Shown: one piece after another, positions 50,728 to 59,218 of the stretch
Layout of the letters: every line of letters begins with the position of its first letter
How positions within the stretch are numbered: position 1 is the first letter of the stretch
Origin: Streptomyces sp. CB00455
GTDB taxonomy: Bacteria > Actinomycetota > Actinomycetes > Streptomycetales > Streptomycetaceae
Direction of reading: 5' to 3'
Assembly: GCF_001905445.1 (NCBI RefSeq)
Contig: NZ_LIVQ01000007.1
Location: forward strand, 122,766 to 186,765
Length of the DNA stretch: 64,000 nt
The notes under the pieces: model-generated
Databases searched by the model: none
Told to the model about the DNA's origin: nothing
The model's input: only the letters and a program-made list of their open reading frames with translations
Position numbers and translations under genes: made by a program

Positions 50728-51174
50728 CTACCGCGCGGGTGGGGCGGCCAGTGCCATCAGTACCGGCCCGGTCGGCGAGCTGACGAGGTCGGCGACGGTC
50801 AGCGGTTCGAGCGTGGCGTAGAACGCCTCCTGCGCGTCGCGCAGCGCCCTCCGCAGCCGGCAGGCTCCGCGCAGGGGGCACGGGGAGTCGCCCTCGCAGG
50901 CGACGACCTCACCTTCGCCTTCGAGCTCCCGTACCAGCCAGCCGACGGATGCCCGTCGGCCGAGGTGGGTCAGCTCCAGTCCGCCGCCGCGGCCTCGCCG
51001 GGCCTCGACGACACCCATGTGCTGCAAGCGTGAGACCGCCTTCGCCACATGCGTGTAGGGCACCTCCATGGCCTCCGCCACCTCGCGCGTGGTCAGCGGG
51101 TCGGCGCCTTCTCCGGAGACCGCCAGGCGCATCACGGAGCGCAGTGCCAGGTCGGTGAATTTCGTCAGCCTCAC
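50728..51174 (-). CDS. nsrR: Rrf2-family nitric-oxide-sensing repressor
   Basis: The product has 148 residues with GTG at 51174. The winged helix is MRLTKFTDLALRSVMRLAVS, LTTREVAEAMEVPYTHVAKA and VSRLQHMGVVEARRGRGGGL. The cluster-binding Cys triplet is in ACEGDSPCPLRGACRL, with the spacing expected for a 4Fe-4S NsrR. NO would destroy the cluster and release repression of hmp. Confidence 0.95.
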   Translation of the reverse strand: MRLTKFTDLALRSVMRLAVSGEGADPLTTREVAEAMEVPYTHVAKAVSRLQHMGVVEARRGRGGGLELTHLGRRASVGWLVRELEGEGEVVACEGDSPCPLRGACRLRRALRDAQEAFYATLEPLTVADLVSSPTGPVLMALAAPPAR

Positions 51175-51365
51175 AGCTGGAAGCTAGCAAAGGCGCATAT
51201 GACACGACTATTTGAGGAGGTTCGGGATCGTGTGAAGTGCGTCACGGACGGGGCTGCTGAGCAGTCCAGCTCTCCCCGAATCCGGACCGCCGTCGGGTGC
51301 GACGCTTGTGATCCGGGGCAGGGCCAAGTGGATCCGCCTGCCAGCTCGGTGACGCCGGTTCGCGG

Positions 51366-51707
51366 TCAGCCGAGGGGCAGGGTGCGGGCGGTGGGGAGGC
51401 TGTCTGCGATGGTCAGGATGCTGTTCGCGCCGGTCGTCTCCAACAGCCGGACGAACTGTTTCTGCAAAGGCCCTGCGAGGACCAGGCGTGCACTGCGATG
51501 GGCGGCCAGCAGGAGGTTGAGCATGGAGGAGTCGGCGAAGCTCACATCGGCCACGTCGATGATGATCCGCCTGCTGTCCGGATGGGCTACAGCCCTCTGG
51601 ACGGCCGCGGTAAGAGGGGCGAGGGTGTCCATGTCGAGCTCGCCCCGGCACACGATCACCCGCGCGTCATCTTCATCGGGCAGCACCCGCACGCCGTCGT
51701 TGTCCAT
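51366..51707 (-). CDS. STAS-domain anti-anti-sigma factor 1
   Basis: ATG at 51707 gives 113 residues. The STAS fold has ARVIVCRGELDMDTLAPLTA, RRIIIDVADVSFADSSMLNL with the phosphorylatable Ser in DSS, and ARLVLAGPLQKQFVRLLETT. When unphosphorylated it would bind an RsbW-like kinase and free a sigma factor. It is a paralogue of the protein at 53380-53736 and lies near six phosphatase loci and one kinase. Confidence 0.93.
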   Translation of the reverse strand: MDNDGVRVLPDEDDARVIVCRGELDMDTLAPLTAAVQRAVAHPDSRRIIIDVADVSFADSSMLNLLLAAHRSARLVLAGPLQKQFVRLLETTGANSILTIADSLPTARTLPLG

Positions 51708-51888
51708 ACTCGTATGCCCCTTCACGCGCGTGTTGCAGTGAGCCCCCGAGTCGGAGCCACCACATGATGCTCCCGCGTTGATCCTCACACACCCCCGCGG
51801 CCGGGGGACGCGCGGGTGGGGGCCTACCCCGGCGACTCTTCGGGGCGACGCCCGCAAGGCAGGCCGGAAGGCCGTCGCGCGGGTGGCA

Positions 51889-52113
51889 TCAGATGTCAGC
51901 CGTCCATACTTCGGGACCGCCGCCCTCCCAGCGGACGGGCCCGCCTACGGCAAGGTCCACGTCCTCCAGGCCGGTCCGGCGCAGGAGTTCCGAGACGTCG
52001 GCGGGGGAGTGGGCGCGGCCGAGGTCGGTGTCCACGCCCAATGCGTGCATGGTGACCTTGCGACCGCCCTGCGGCGACACGGGATGGATGACGATTTCGG
52101 TCTGATCCGGCAT
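51889..52113 (-). CDS. Hypothetical small protein, 74 residues
   Basis: ATG at 52113 (MPDQTEIVIHPVSPQGGRKV). It has a short beta-strand start, then VTMHALGVDTDLGRAHSPAD and VSELLRRTGLEDVDLAVGG, ending in a Trp-containing tail. No family recognised, but codon usage is good and similar proteins occur in Streptomyces. It sits between two STAS genes. Confidence 0.65.
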   Translation of the reverse strand: MPDQTEIVIHPVSPQGGRKVTMHALGVDTDLGRAHSPADVSELLRRTGLEDVDLAVGGPVRWEGGGPEVWTADI

Positions 52114-52238
52114 GAAGCCAGCCTGCAAGGATCCGGCTCGTTCGGCATGCGGAGGGACGGGCCGCCGGGGGCGGGATCTCCGGGCAACTCCTGCCCCCCG
52201 GTGCGGGGGCACGTTCCGGCGCCGGTGCTGACGCTGCC

Positions 52239-52288
52239 GTGGCGTGGCGTGGCGTGGCGTGGCGTGACGTGGCGTGGCGTGGCGTGGC
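52239..52288. repeat. Pentamer tandem repeat (GTGGC)10
   Basis: Ten consecutive units of GTGGC, with one GTGAC variant as the sixth unit, directly precede the terminator hairpin at 52289-52319. A pentamer repeat of this length is unusual outside coding DNA. Confidence 0.92.
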
Positions 52289-52319
52289 GGTCCGGCCCCC
52301 CGAGCCGGGGGGCCGGACC
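52289..52319. terminator. Strong terminator hairpin downstream of the chaplin gene
   Basis: GGTCCGGCCCCCC (52289-52301) pairs perfectly with GGGGGGCCGGACC (52307-52319) around GAGCC. It lies about 95 bases past the chaplin stop and also faces the hypothetical gene at 51889. Confidence 0.9.
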
Positions 52320-52413
52320 GCTCAGGGCGTGCGCCCTGCGGCTGGTTCAGAGCGGGGGGTGATCTGCGCGTTTCAGCACGGTCGTGCCTGCTCGCGGCTC
52401 AGCCGTGTGGTGC

Positions 52414-52716
52414 TCAGTGCTCGCCGTGGTGGTCGGCCTTGTGGTGGTCGCCCTTGTGGTGGCCGCCGTTGTCACCGCTGGCGTTGATGCAGGTATTGCC
52501 GAAGGCGGGGTTGAGGAGGCCGACGATGTTGATGCTGTTGCCGCAGAGGTTGACCGGGACGTGGACGGGCACCTGGAGGACGTTGCCGGACAGGACGCCG
52601 GGGGAGCCGATGGCAGCGCCCTCGGCAGTGGCGTCCGCGGCGGCCACGCCGGCGCCACCGACCAGGACAGCAGCGGCTGCGGCGGTCGCGGCCAGGGCCT
52701 TTGCGATACGGGACAT
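52414..52716 (-). CDS. Short chaplin with His-rich tail
   Basis: The product has 100 residues with AAGGAGA before ATG at 52716. The signal peptide is MSRIAKALAATAAAAAVLVG...AAA. The chaplin domain is GSPGVLSGNVLQVPVHVPVN followed by LCGNSINIVGLLNPAFGNTC, with the two conserved Cys. Chaplins assemble into amyloid surface layers needed for aerial hyphae. The unusual part is the tail GGHHKGDHHKADHHGEH, which is not part of typical short chaplins and may bind metal. It lacks the sortase signal of long chaplins. Confidence 0.94.
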   Translation of the reverse strand: MSRIAKALAATAAAAAVLVGGAGVAAADATAEGAAIGSPGVLSGNVLQVPVHVPVNLCGNSINIVGLLNPAFGNTCINASGDNGGHHKGDHHKADHHGEH

Positions 52717-53034
52717 GCATGTCTCCTTGTGGAGGGGTCTGCCGCACGGATTGCGGCATGGAGTCCGTCCAACAGGAGGAACGCGGCGCCGGTTACGGGG
52801 ACTGGGCCAAAGCAGTGACCTGCGGCCCTCTCCTGCGCAGCGGTGCCGCGCCGCGCCTCTTGACCTGGCGCGGTGGGAGACCCCTGGCCCCCTGGGGCGG
52901 CGTCCTCCCGGACCGCCGGCGGCCCGGTCGGACCGGACAGGACCACGGCACCCGACGCCGTTGCACGCAGCCCGAGAACACACCACACGCCACACGCCGA
53001 AGCCGACGGCCGGACGGGCCGGCCTTGGGTGGTG
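52717..53034. other. Intergenic spacer
   Basis: About 320 bases upstream of the chaplin gene. The promoter should be here, but I cannot identify its elements. Frames across it look non-coding. Confidence 0.45.
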
Positions 53035-53238
53035 TCACAGCTCGTCGTAGCCGCCGAGGACGTCGTCCTCGCCCCGCATGTCCTCCTCGCGGCGGCGCTT
53101 GGCGTCGCTCTCCTTGCTGCCGGGCCGGACGGGCTTCCGGGGGTGGGCCGGGTCCTGCCCTTCGGGGACCTCCGACTCCGGCCGTATCTCGTCGGGTCCC
53201 TTGCCGGACCAGGGCCGCTTGTCCTGTGTACCGCCCAT
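53035..53238 (-). CDS. Small hydrophilic protein, 67 residues
   Basis: ATG at 53238 follows GAGGAG. The sequence is almost entirely polar: MGGTQDKRPWSGKGPDEIRP, then PESEVPEGQDPAHPRKPVRP, a KESDAKRRREEDMRGEDD stretch and GYDEL at the end. It is probably disordered, like small stress or desiccation proteins, though no family signature is recognised. Confidence 0.7.
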   Translation of the reverse strand: MGGTQDKRPWSGKGPDEIRPESEVPEGQDPAHPRKPVRPGSKESDAKRRREEDMRGEDDVLGGYDEL

Positions 53239-53379
53239 GGGGTGGCTCCTCACGTAAGGAAGGGTCTTGCGTTCAACGCTGCCACGAGCCGGAGCATCCG
53301 GCAGCACGGTGCTTGCGGCCTTGGCCGGAGCGGTCTCAAGGACGCCCGGCCGTGCGCGCCTCGGCCCGGAGGCGGGCGG

Positions 53380-53736
53380 TCAGGGGAGGGGGAGGTTCCG
53401 GGCGTGGGGGAGGTTGTCGCAGATGGTGAAGACCGCGTCCGCGCCGGTGAGCCGCAGGAGCTGGGTGACCTGCTCGGGGAGGGGGCCGGCCAGGACGAGG
53501 CGTCCGGTGCGGTGGGCTCTGACGAGGAGGTTGAGCATGTAGGAGTCGACGAAGGTCACCTGCGCCATGTCGAGAATGATCCGGCGGACGGTGGGATCGG
53601 CCGTGGCGGCGTGCGTGGCCTCGGTCAGCGGGGCGAGGGTGTCCATGTCGAAGGCACCCCGGCACACGATCACGCGCGTACCGTCCTCGTCGGGCAGTAC
53701 CTCTACGCGGTCGCCGTCGATGGCTGTCTCCCTCAC
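53380..53736 (-). CDS. STAS-domain anti-anti-sigma factor 2
   Basis: The product has about 118 residues with GTG at 53736. It is close to STAS protein 1: VLPDEDGTRVIVCRGAFDMD, RRIILDMAQVTFVDSYMLNL with Ser in DSY, and GRLVLAGPLPEQVTQLLRLT. The two share the VLPDED...RVIVCRG start, showing a local duplication. The kinase-like gene is 200 bases upstream, in the same orientation. Confidence 0.93.
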   Translation of the reverse strand: MRETAIDGDRVEVLPDEDGTRVIVCRGAFDMDTLAPLTEATHAATADPTVRRIILDMAQVTFVDSYMLNLLVRAHRTGRLVLAGPLPEQVTQLLRLTGADAVFTICDNLPHARNLPLP

Positions 53737-53934
53737 ATTCGGGGGCCGGCTTCGGCCCTTCCCGGCTGGGATGGATTACGAGCTGCCCCGCTCTGAATCC
53801 TCACACACCACCCCACGACCGTCGAAGAGCGCGCCCCTTGCGCAGAGGGGCTCATCGCCGTCCGCACGCCGAGGCCGGGCAGGGCCCCGGGGGCGCCGAT
53901 CGACGCAGGCGGCCCGGCCGGGGTGCCGGGTCCG

Positions 53935-54408
53935 TCAGTGGCGCCGGCTTGCGAGGTCTGGGTCCGGGTCGTCATCCAGTGCGATGGATGCCGTGATGCG
54001 TTTGCCGGCGTGTTCTGGCCGGATGTGGAAGGACCGGGAGGCGGCGACGACGATCTCCAGGCCGTGCTGGCCGATCCGCAGGGGGTCGGCCGGCAGGATG
54101 GCCGGTGGGTTCGGGTTGCTGTCCCAAATGGATACCTCGACGCAGCCGTCGTGGACCCTGAGCGTGATCCGGCAGGGGCCCGGCGCGTATTTGCGGGTGT
54201 TGGTGAACAGCTCGCTGACGATCAACTCGACCACGCTCAGGGCGCGCTCGGAGACCCGAAGGCCGTACACGCCTTGCACCTCGTTCAGGAACGAGCGGGC
54301 CAGACGGCGGGCCTCGGCGATCACCTCGCTGCCGTCGAACATGGCGGAGAGCTCCATGGAACGGGGCGCCGGGGGGCGCAGACCGATCTCTTCGCCTGTC
54401 TCATCCAT
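53935..54408 (-). CDS. RsbW-like HATPase (anti-sigma/serine kinase family)
   Basis: ATG at 54408 gives 157 residues; an upstream extension exists. The kinase N box is VVELIVSELFTNTRKYA, then CRITLRVHDGCVEVSIWDSN with the G1 Asp, and GQHGLEIVVAASRSF. This matches the HATPase_c_2 family, which phosphorylates STAS proteins and may bind a sigma factor. It is the only such kinase in the window and lies between two STAS genes and the broken phosphatase. Confidence 0.92.
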   Translation of the reverse strand: MDETGEEIGLRPPAPRSMELSAMFDGSEVIAEARRLARSFLNEVQGVYGLRVSERALSVVELIVSELFTNTRKYAPGPCRITLRVHDGCVEVSIWDSNPNPPAILPADPLRIGQHGLEIVVAASRSFHIRPEHAGKRITASIALDDDPDPDLASRRH

Positions 54409-54640
54409 GGGGTCGGCCCGTCCTGATTCCTGACGGCTCCGTCTCCAGTAGACGAAGCCACCCCGGACCTTACTGACATTCATGCCGACTATGAGCAAAC
54501 GATCATGTTACAACTGATGCAGTCACTCTCCGTTACGGGCCTTCGACCGGTAAGTGCGGCTCGTGAGGGCAGCGAGCAGGGCCCGTGACTGCGGGCTGTT
54601 CCCCGGCCGGACCCCGTATGCCTGAAGCCGGTCGGCCCGG

Positions 54641-54671
54641 TGCTCAGGTGAGGCGATGCTCAGGTGAGGCG
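54641..54671. repeat. Fifteen-base direct repeat at the 3' end of the broken phosphatase
   Basis: TGCTCAGGTGAGGCG occurs at 54641-54655 and 54657-54671, separated by one base. The second copy covers the pseudogene stop. Confidence 0.85.
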
Positions 54672-56207
54672 CACGGCAAGGATGGCGATGTCGTCGCCCG
54701 GGGGCGTCGGGCTGTAGGCGATGATGTGCTCTTCGAGAGCGGCTACGGTCTCGGCGGCCGATGCGTGCGGTGCGTGGCCGAGGAGGTCCCGAACGCCTTG
54801 TTCGCCGAGCATGGTGGTGCCCGATCGTCGTTCGGTGACGCCGTCGGTGAAGAGCAGGATGAGGTCGCCGGGGTGCAGTTCGTCCTCGGTGGTGTGCAGC
54901 GGGGGGTTGTCGAGGATGCCCAGGAAGGTGCCTGCTCTGCCCAGGCGCACGATCGTTCCGTCGGCCCGGCGCAGCAGGGGGTGGGGGTGCCCGCCCAGAG
55001 CCAGGCGCAGTCGCACGGGTGAGGTGGCCAGGTCCAGTTCGGCGTAGGCGGCGGTGCAGAAGGGGCGGGCGGGGCGGTCGGCGATGATCGCGGTGTTGAC
55101 GGCCTGCAGGACGGTGCGCGGATCGCTGTCCCATCGTCCTGCGGCGCGTGCGGTATGCCGCACCAGCCCGGTGAGAGCAGCGGCCTCCGGTCCCTTGCCG
55201 CAGACGTCGCCGATGGTCAGGGTCCAGGTGGTGGGCCCGGTGGCGCGGCGAGGGCTTCGAGCTGGGCCTGCTTGCAGGCGGCTTCCTGGTGCAGCCGTGC
55301 GCGTTCGATGGCCAGTGCGCACTGCCCGGCCAGTGCGGTCAGAAAGCTGCGCTCGGAGTCGGTGAATTCGTGGCCCTCGTCGAAGTGGAAGCTGACCGCG
55401 CCGAAGAGCCGTGCCTCGAGGGCGAGGGGCAGGACGGCGGTGGAGTGGTACCGGTCGGTGAAGAAGGGAGCGGCCGCGGGGAACGCCTCGGTTCTCTCGG
55501 CCGGGTCGGCGAAGAACAGGGCCCGGCCGGTTCTGGCGGTGTGGGCCGTGGGGTAGGGCGCGCTGACACTGAAGGGTGCGGGGGTCTGGGGCCCTCGTTC
55601 CCGGTCGTGGATGTGGCGCACGGTGTAGTGGTCGCTGCCCGGCTCGTTGAGGACCGCGGCGCCGACCGTCGCCCCGACGGCGGGCATGATCTGCTCGGTG
55701 AGGATCGACATGACGCAGGCGAGTGTGCCGGCCGTGGCCAAAGCGGCCGTGACCTGGGCCAGCAGTTCCGCCCTCAGTACGCGCTCGCTGTTGTCGCGCA
55801 GCACCCACACGAGCCGGTCCGTGCCGACGCGCGTGGCCTGGTACTCGTAGTCGGCCGCCCGGCCGGTACCGGACCGGGTCCAGAGGAACGCCCCCTGCTC
55901 CGGCCTTCCGGTGTCCAGTACGCGCATGCATGCCGCGAAGGAGCCGCTTTGTACCTCCTGCGGCCACAGATTGGCTGCACAGCTCTCCCAGGGGCGCGAT
56001 ACCCCCGGGCCGGCCGGCCCGGGCGGCCGCGTTCATGTACTCCAGCCGCATGTCCACCGCCGCGCCGGCGGCGTCCCGTACGGCCACGGCGACCGTGACG
56101 GCGTCGGGCAGGCACTCGAACACTTCGGCGAGCATGTCTGTGGGCGGGTCGCAGGACGCTGCCCGGAGCTGGGCGGCACTGTCGGTCTCGTTGCCGGGCG
56201 TGGCCAT
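54660..56207 (-). pseudogene. PAS-GAF-SpoIIE phosphatase, frameshifted and internally deleted
   Basis: ATG at 56207 starts a PAS-like region (LAEVFECLPDAVTVAVAVRD). Near 55985 the frame shifts and continues LWPQEVQSGSFAACMRVLDT through a GAF domain ending ERARLHQEAACKQAQLEALA. Near 55240 another change leads to the phosphatase end: GDVCGKGPEAAALTGLVRHT, LALGGHPHPLLRRADG, LLFTDGVTERR and PPGDDIAILAVRLT. The phosphatase start with VGGDFYD is missing between these parts. Full activity is not possible. Confidence 0.82.
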
Positions 56208-56271
56208 CTGTACGCATCTCCCACTGCTCCGCGCCGCAGATCAGCGGATACGTTGAGGTCGACTCCACGGG

Positions 56272-56303
56272 AGGCAACTGTTGTCTTGCGACAAGTATTG
56301 CCT
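56272..56303. promoter_or_regulatory. Interrupted inverted repeat, candidate MarR operator
   Basis: AGGCAACTGTTGTC (56272-56285) and GACAAGTATTGCCT (56290-56303) pair at 11 of 14 positions around TTGC, with a perfect TTGTC/GACAA core. It lies between the broken phosphatase and the divergent MarR gene at 56512. The same 12-mer AGGCAACTGTTG recurs at 60476-60487. Confidence 0.6.
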
Positions 56304-56511
56304 ACGGGGTGGCGCACAGGAAGAGAGAGGGGCAGTCCTTGGCCCGGTCGCGGCGTCGGGATGCCCGAAGCCATGGCGAACCATGCGCGTGTCTGCCGCA
56401 TCATGGGACACCGCCGTGCGGCTGCCGAAAGCACCTGAGAGACGGGCGGGACGGGAAGGGCGGCGTGGCACCGCGCCTGACAAACGGGCGCCCGGGTGAC
56501 ACAGTGGTGCA

Positions 56512-57060
56512 ATGCCCAAAGCCTTCCACTCCCTCACCCAGGAGCAGGAGGCTTTTGACGCGTGCGCCGTCGCCGAGATGCTCGAGGTCCTGTGGGGGCG
56601 TCACCAGGAAGCCCCCGGCGAGGGACTGCCGCCCTCGCAGCTACGCGCCCTGACCATCCTGGAACGGCGGCCGGGGATCAACCTGCGCGACCTCGGAGAA
56701 GCCCTCGGGTCGACTCCGCCGTCGATCAGCCGGCTGTGCGACCGCCTGGAAGCAGCCGGCCTGGTGCAGCGCTCCCGCGTCCGGACGAACCGGCGGGAAG
56801 TCGAGCTGAGCCTGAGCCGACGAGGCCGCGCCGTGCTGGCGCAGACGCGGGCCCGCAGGGCGCAGAGCATCGCAGAAGTGCTGCAGCGGATGTCACCCCG
56901 GCGCAGGCAGGCGCTGGGGGAAGGCCTGAGCGCGTTCCGCGATGCCGCTCTCACCCACGTCCGCCTCGACGCCAGGGACGACAGGGTCGAAGACGGGGAC
57001 GAGGAAAGGGACGGGGACAGGAGCGACGGGGCAGAGGACGACCTGCCGGACACCGCCTGA
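56512..57060 (+). CDS. MarR-family regulator 1
   Basis: The product has 182 residues from ATG 56512 (MPKAFHSLTQEQEAFDACAV). The winged helix is PSQLRALTILERRPGINLRD, ALGSTPPSISRLCDRLEAAG and VRTNRREVELSLSRRGRAVL. It ends with a long acidic Asp/Glu/Arg tail. It precedes the phosphatase at 57289 in the same direction. It is a paralogue of the MarR protein at 58589-59059, with which it shares the PGINL and SRLCDRLEAAGL stretches. Confidence 0.92.
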   Translation: MPKAFHSLTQEQEAFDACAVAEMLEVLWGRHQEAPGEGLPPSQLRALTILERRPGINLRDLGEALGSTPPSISRLCDRLEAAGLVQRSRVRTNRREVELSLSRRGRAVLAQTRARRAQSIAEVLQRMSPRRRQALGEGLSAFRDAALTHVRLDARDDRVEDGDEERDGDRSDGAEDDLPDTA

Positions 57061-57288
57061 ACCCGGCGCAAGGTCACCCCCGACGGCCCCGGCCGCCGGC
57101 GCACCGCCGTGCAGGCAGGCCTCGCAGCCCGCGCAGGCCCCGCAGCCCAACCGTCGAACCCTGACCTCCCGACCTGGCCGCGCGAGCGCCGGAGGGGGGA
57201 GGATATGGTCATGCCCTCTGTGAGGCGGGCCTGGAACTCCTCCGGCCGGTGCCAGCCGAACCGAACCGGGGCAACGAGGGAAGAGGCC

Positions 57289-58485
57289 ATGCGCAACCAC
57301 TCCCAAGCCTGGCTCGGTGCTGCGGAAAGCGCCCTTCGAGCGGCACCGCCCACCGCTCTGCTGTCAGCGGCCCGCGAACTGCTCGCCGCCTACGTCCAGG
57401 CAAGCGAGGTGACGCTGCTGCTGGCGGACTACGGGCTGTCCGTGCTGCAACCGGTCACGCACCTGCCCCACACCGGGACACAGGTGCCTGTCCGCGACGG
57501 CGCTCCAGCCGGGCGCGCGTTCTCCGCCGAAGCGCCCGTCGTCGAAGTCACCGCCGACCCGGGCACCGTCGTCGCCCACCTTCCGATCACCGTACGGGGC
57601 GACCGGCTGGGCGTTCTCTCCGTACGCCTGCCCGAACCCGCCGAGGGCGCCCCGGGCGTGCTGGAGCTGGCGGCCTTCGCCACCGCGCTCGGGCATGAAC
57701 TGGTCGTCGCCGACCGGGACACCGACCTGTACCTTCAGGCCCGGCGCCGCAGACGCCTCACCCTGGCCGCCGAAATGCAGTGGCAGCTGCTGCCGGGACG
57801 CGGATTCAGCCGCGAGGAGTACACCCTCGGCGGCCACCTGGAGCCGGCCTACGCCATCGGCGGCGACAACTTCGACTGGAGCACCACCGACGACTCCCTG
57901 ACCATCACCGTCACCGACGGACAGGGCCACGGCATCAACGCGGCCCTGCTGACGAACCTCGCCGTCAGCGCCCTGCGCAACGCCCGCCGTGCGGATATCT
58001 CCCTCGAAGACCAAGCCTGCCTGGCCGACCAGGCGATCTACGCCGAATACGGCGGAGAACGCTATGCGCCGTCCCTCCTGCTGCGCTTCGACCTGGCCAC
58101 CGGACAAGCGCAGGCGGTGGAGGCCGGGTCGCCCCAGCTGTTCCGGCTGCGCGACGGCATCGTGCAGCGCGTGACGTTCGAGGCTCAGACGCCGCTGGGC
58201 ATGTTCGAGGAGACCGACTACCGCGGGCAGCCGTTCACCGTCGTCCCCGGCGACCGCCTGGTGATCGTCAGCAGCGGGGTCCACGGCTCCCCGTCAAAGG
58301 ACGGCAGCGCCTTCGGCGAGCGCGCCTTGAAGGAGACCATCGCCGCCACCGGCAGGTCCTCCGCTCACGAGACCGCCCACGCGCTCGTCGACGCCCTCAC
58401 GCAGTACCACGGCGGCGGTGAACTTCCCGTGGACGCGGCCGTCGTCTGCATGGACTGGCGAGGCCGGCGCACCGCTGCGGGCTGA
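57289..58485 (+). CDS. Degenerate SpoIIE-type phosphatase D
   Basis: ATG at 57289 with GAGGGAAGAG upstream gives 398 residues. A GAF-like half (VTLLLADYGLSVLQPVTHLP, VRGDRLGVLSVRLPEPAEG) is followed by a SpoIIE-like half. Motif 1 GGDNFDW and motif 2 TDGQGHGINAALL are kept. The GHP loop is changed to AGSPQLFRL, the DG motif is VSSGVHGS (Asp to Ser), and the final DD motif is VDAAVVCMDW (first Asp to Val). Two metal ligands appear lost, so it may be a pseudophosphatase. Close paralogue of 59219-60403. Confidence 0.9.
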   Translation: MRNHSQAWLGAAESALRAAPPTALLSAARELLAAYVQASEVTLLLADYGLSVLQPVTHLPHTGTQVPVRDGAPAGRAFSAEAPVVEVTADPGTVVAHLPITVRGDRLGVLSVRLPEPAEGAPGVLELAAFATALGHELVVADRDTDLYLQARRRRRLTLAAEMQWQLLPGRGFSREEYTLGGHLEPAYAIGGDNFDWSTTDDSLTITVTDGQGHGINAALLTNLAVSALRNARRADISLEDQACLADQAIYAEYGGERYAPSLLLRFDLATGQAQAVEAGSPQLFRLRDGIVQRVTFEAQTPLGMFEETDYRGQPFTVVPGDRLVIVSSGVHGSPSKDGSAFGERALKETIAATGRSSAHETAHALVDALTQYHGGGELPVDAAVVCMDWRGRRTAAG

Positions 58486-58588
58486 CCCCCGACCCGGGCG
58501 CCGGGGACGAGCACGACGGCACGGTGAGCCCCCGCGCTTGCGCTGCGGGAGCACCGCGGGCCCGCGTAGGCGCTTCACCGGGCGTTGC

Positions 58589-59059
58589 TCAGTGCGGGGC
58601 GTCGGGCGTGGTGTCCGTGGCCTCGGTGAAAGCGCGCAGGCCGTCCAGCAAGCAGCGGCGTTGAGCTGCGGGCATGCGGCGCAGCACCTCACGCAACGCC
58701 TCGGAGCGCCGCTCGTACAGGACGTCCAACGCCTCGTGGCCGTGGTGTGTCAAGACCAGTCCGACTTCGCGTCGATTGTCCGGGCTGCGCCTGCGACGCA
58801 GCAGACCAGCGGCCTCTAGCCGGTCACACAGTCGGCTGGCGGCAGGCGCTCCCGCACCGACTTCCTCGGCCAACCGGGTGAGGTTGATGCCGGGGCTGCG
58901 GTGTATGGCGTTCAGGGCCCGCAGTTGCAGGCTCGACAGCCGCGGGGAGGCCGTGTGTGCGATGCGGTTCCAGCAGTCGACCAGGCCCGCCGCGGCGGCG
59001 GTCACCTCCCGCGCCACAGCACACAGAGGGTCCTCTTCGGGTAGTCCCGCACGGTCCAT
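58589..59059 (-). CDS. MarR-family regulator 2
   Basis: ATG at 59059 follows GGGGAG by 11 bases; GTG 59071 is possible. It has about 156 residues. The winged helix is SSLQLRALNAIHRSPGINLT, EEVGAGAPAASRLCDRLEAA and SPDNRREVGLVLTHHGHEAL. It lies downstream of the phosphatase at 59219 on the same strand. The pair MarR plus SpoIIE is thus present twice in this region, in opposite gene order and orientation. Confidence 0.9.
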   Translation of the reverse strand: MDRAGLPEEDPLCAVAREVTAAAAGLVDCWNRIAHTASPRLSSLQLRALNAIHRSPGINLTRLAEEVGAGAPAASRLCDRLEAAGLLRRRRSPDNRREVGLVLTHHGHEALDVLYERRSEALREVLRRMPAAQRRCLLDGLRAFTEATDTTPDAPH

Positions 59060-59218
59060 GGTGGCCGTCACTCCCCAATAAGCAGGTGGTGCGTCCCTTT
59101 CCAGGTCACGCCGCCGGTGACGGTTCTCCGACTGGAGGGGACACGCGTCGTCTGCCCTGTGTGGCGAAAGTATCCCCGGCAGGCGGCATTTTTGCCCGGT
59201 GAAGGTGGGATAGCGGGA

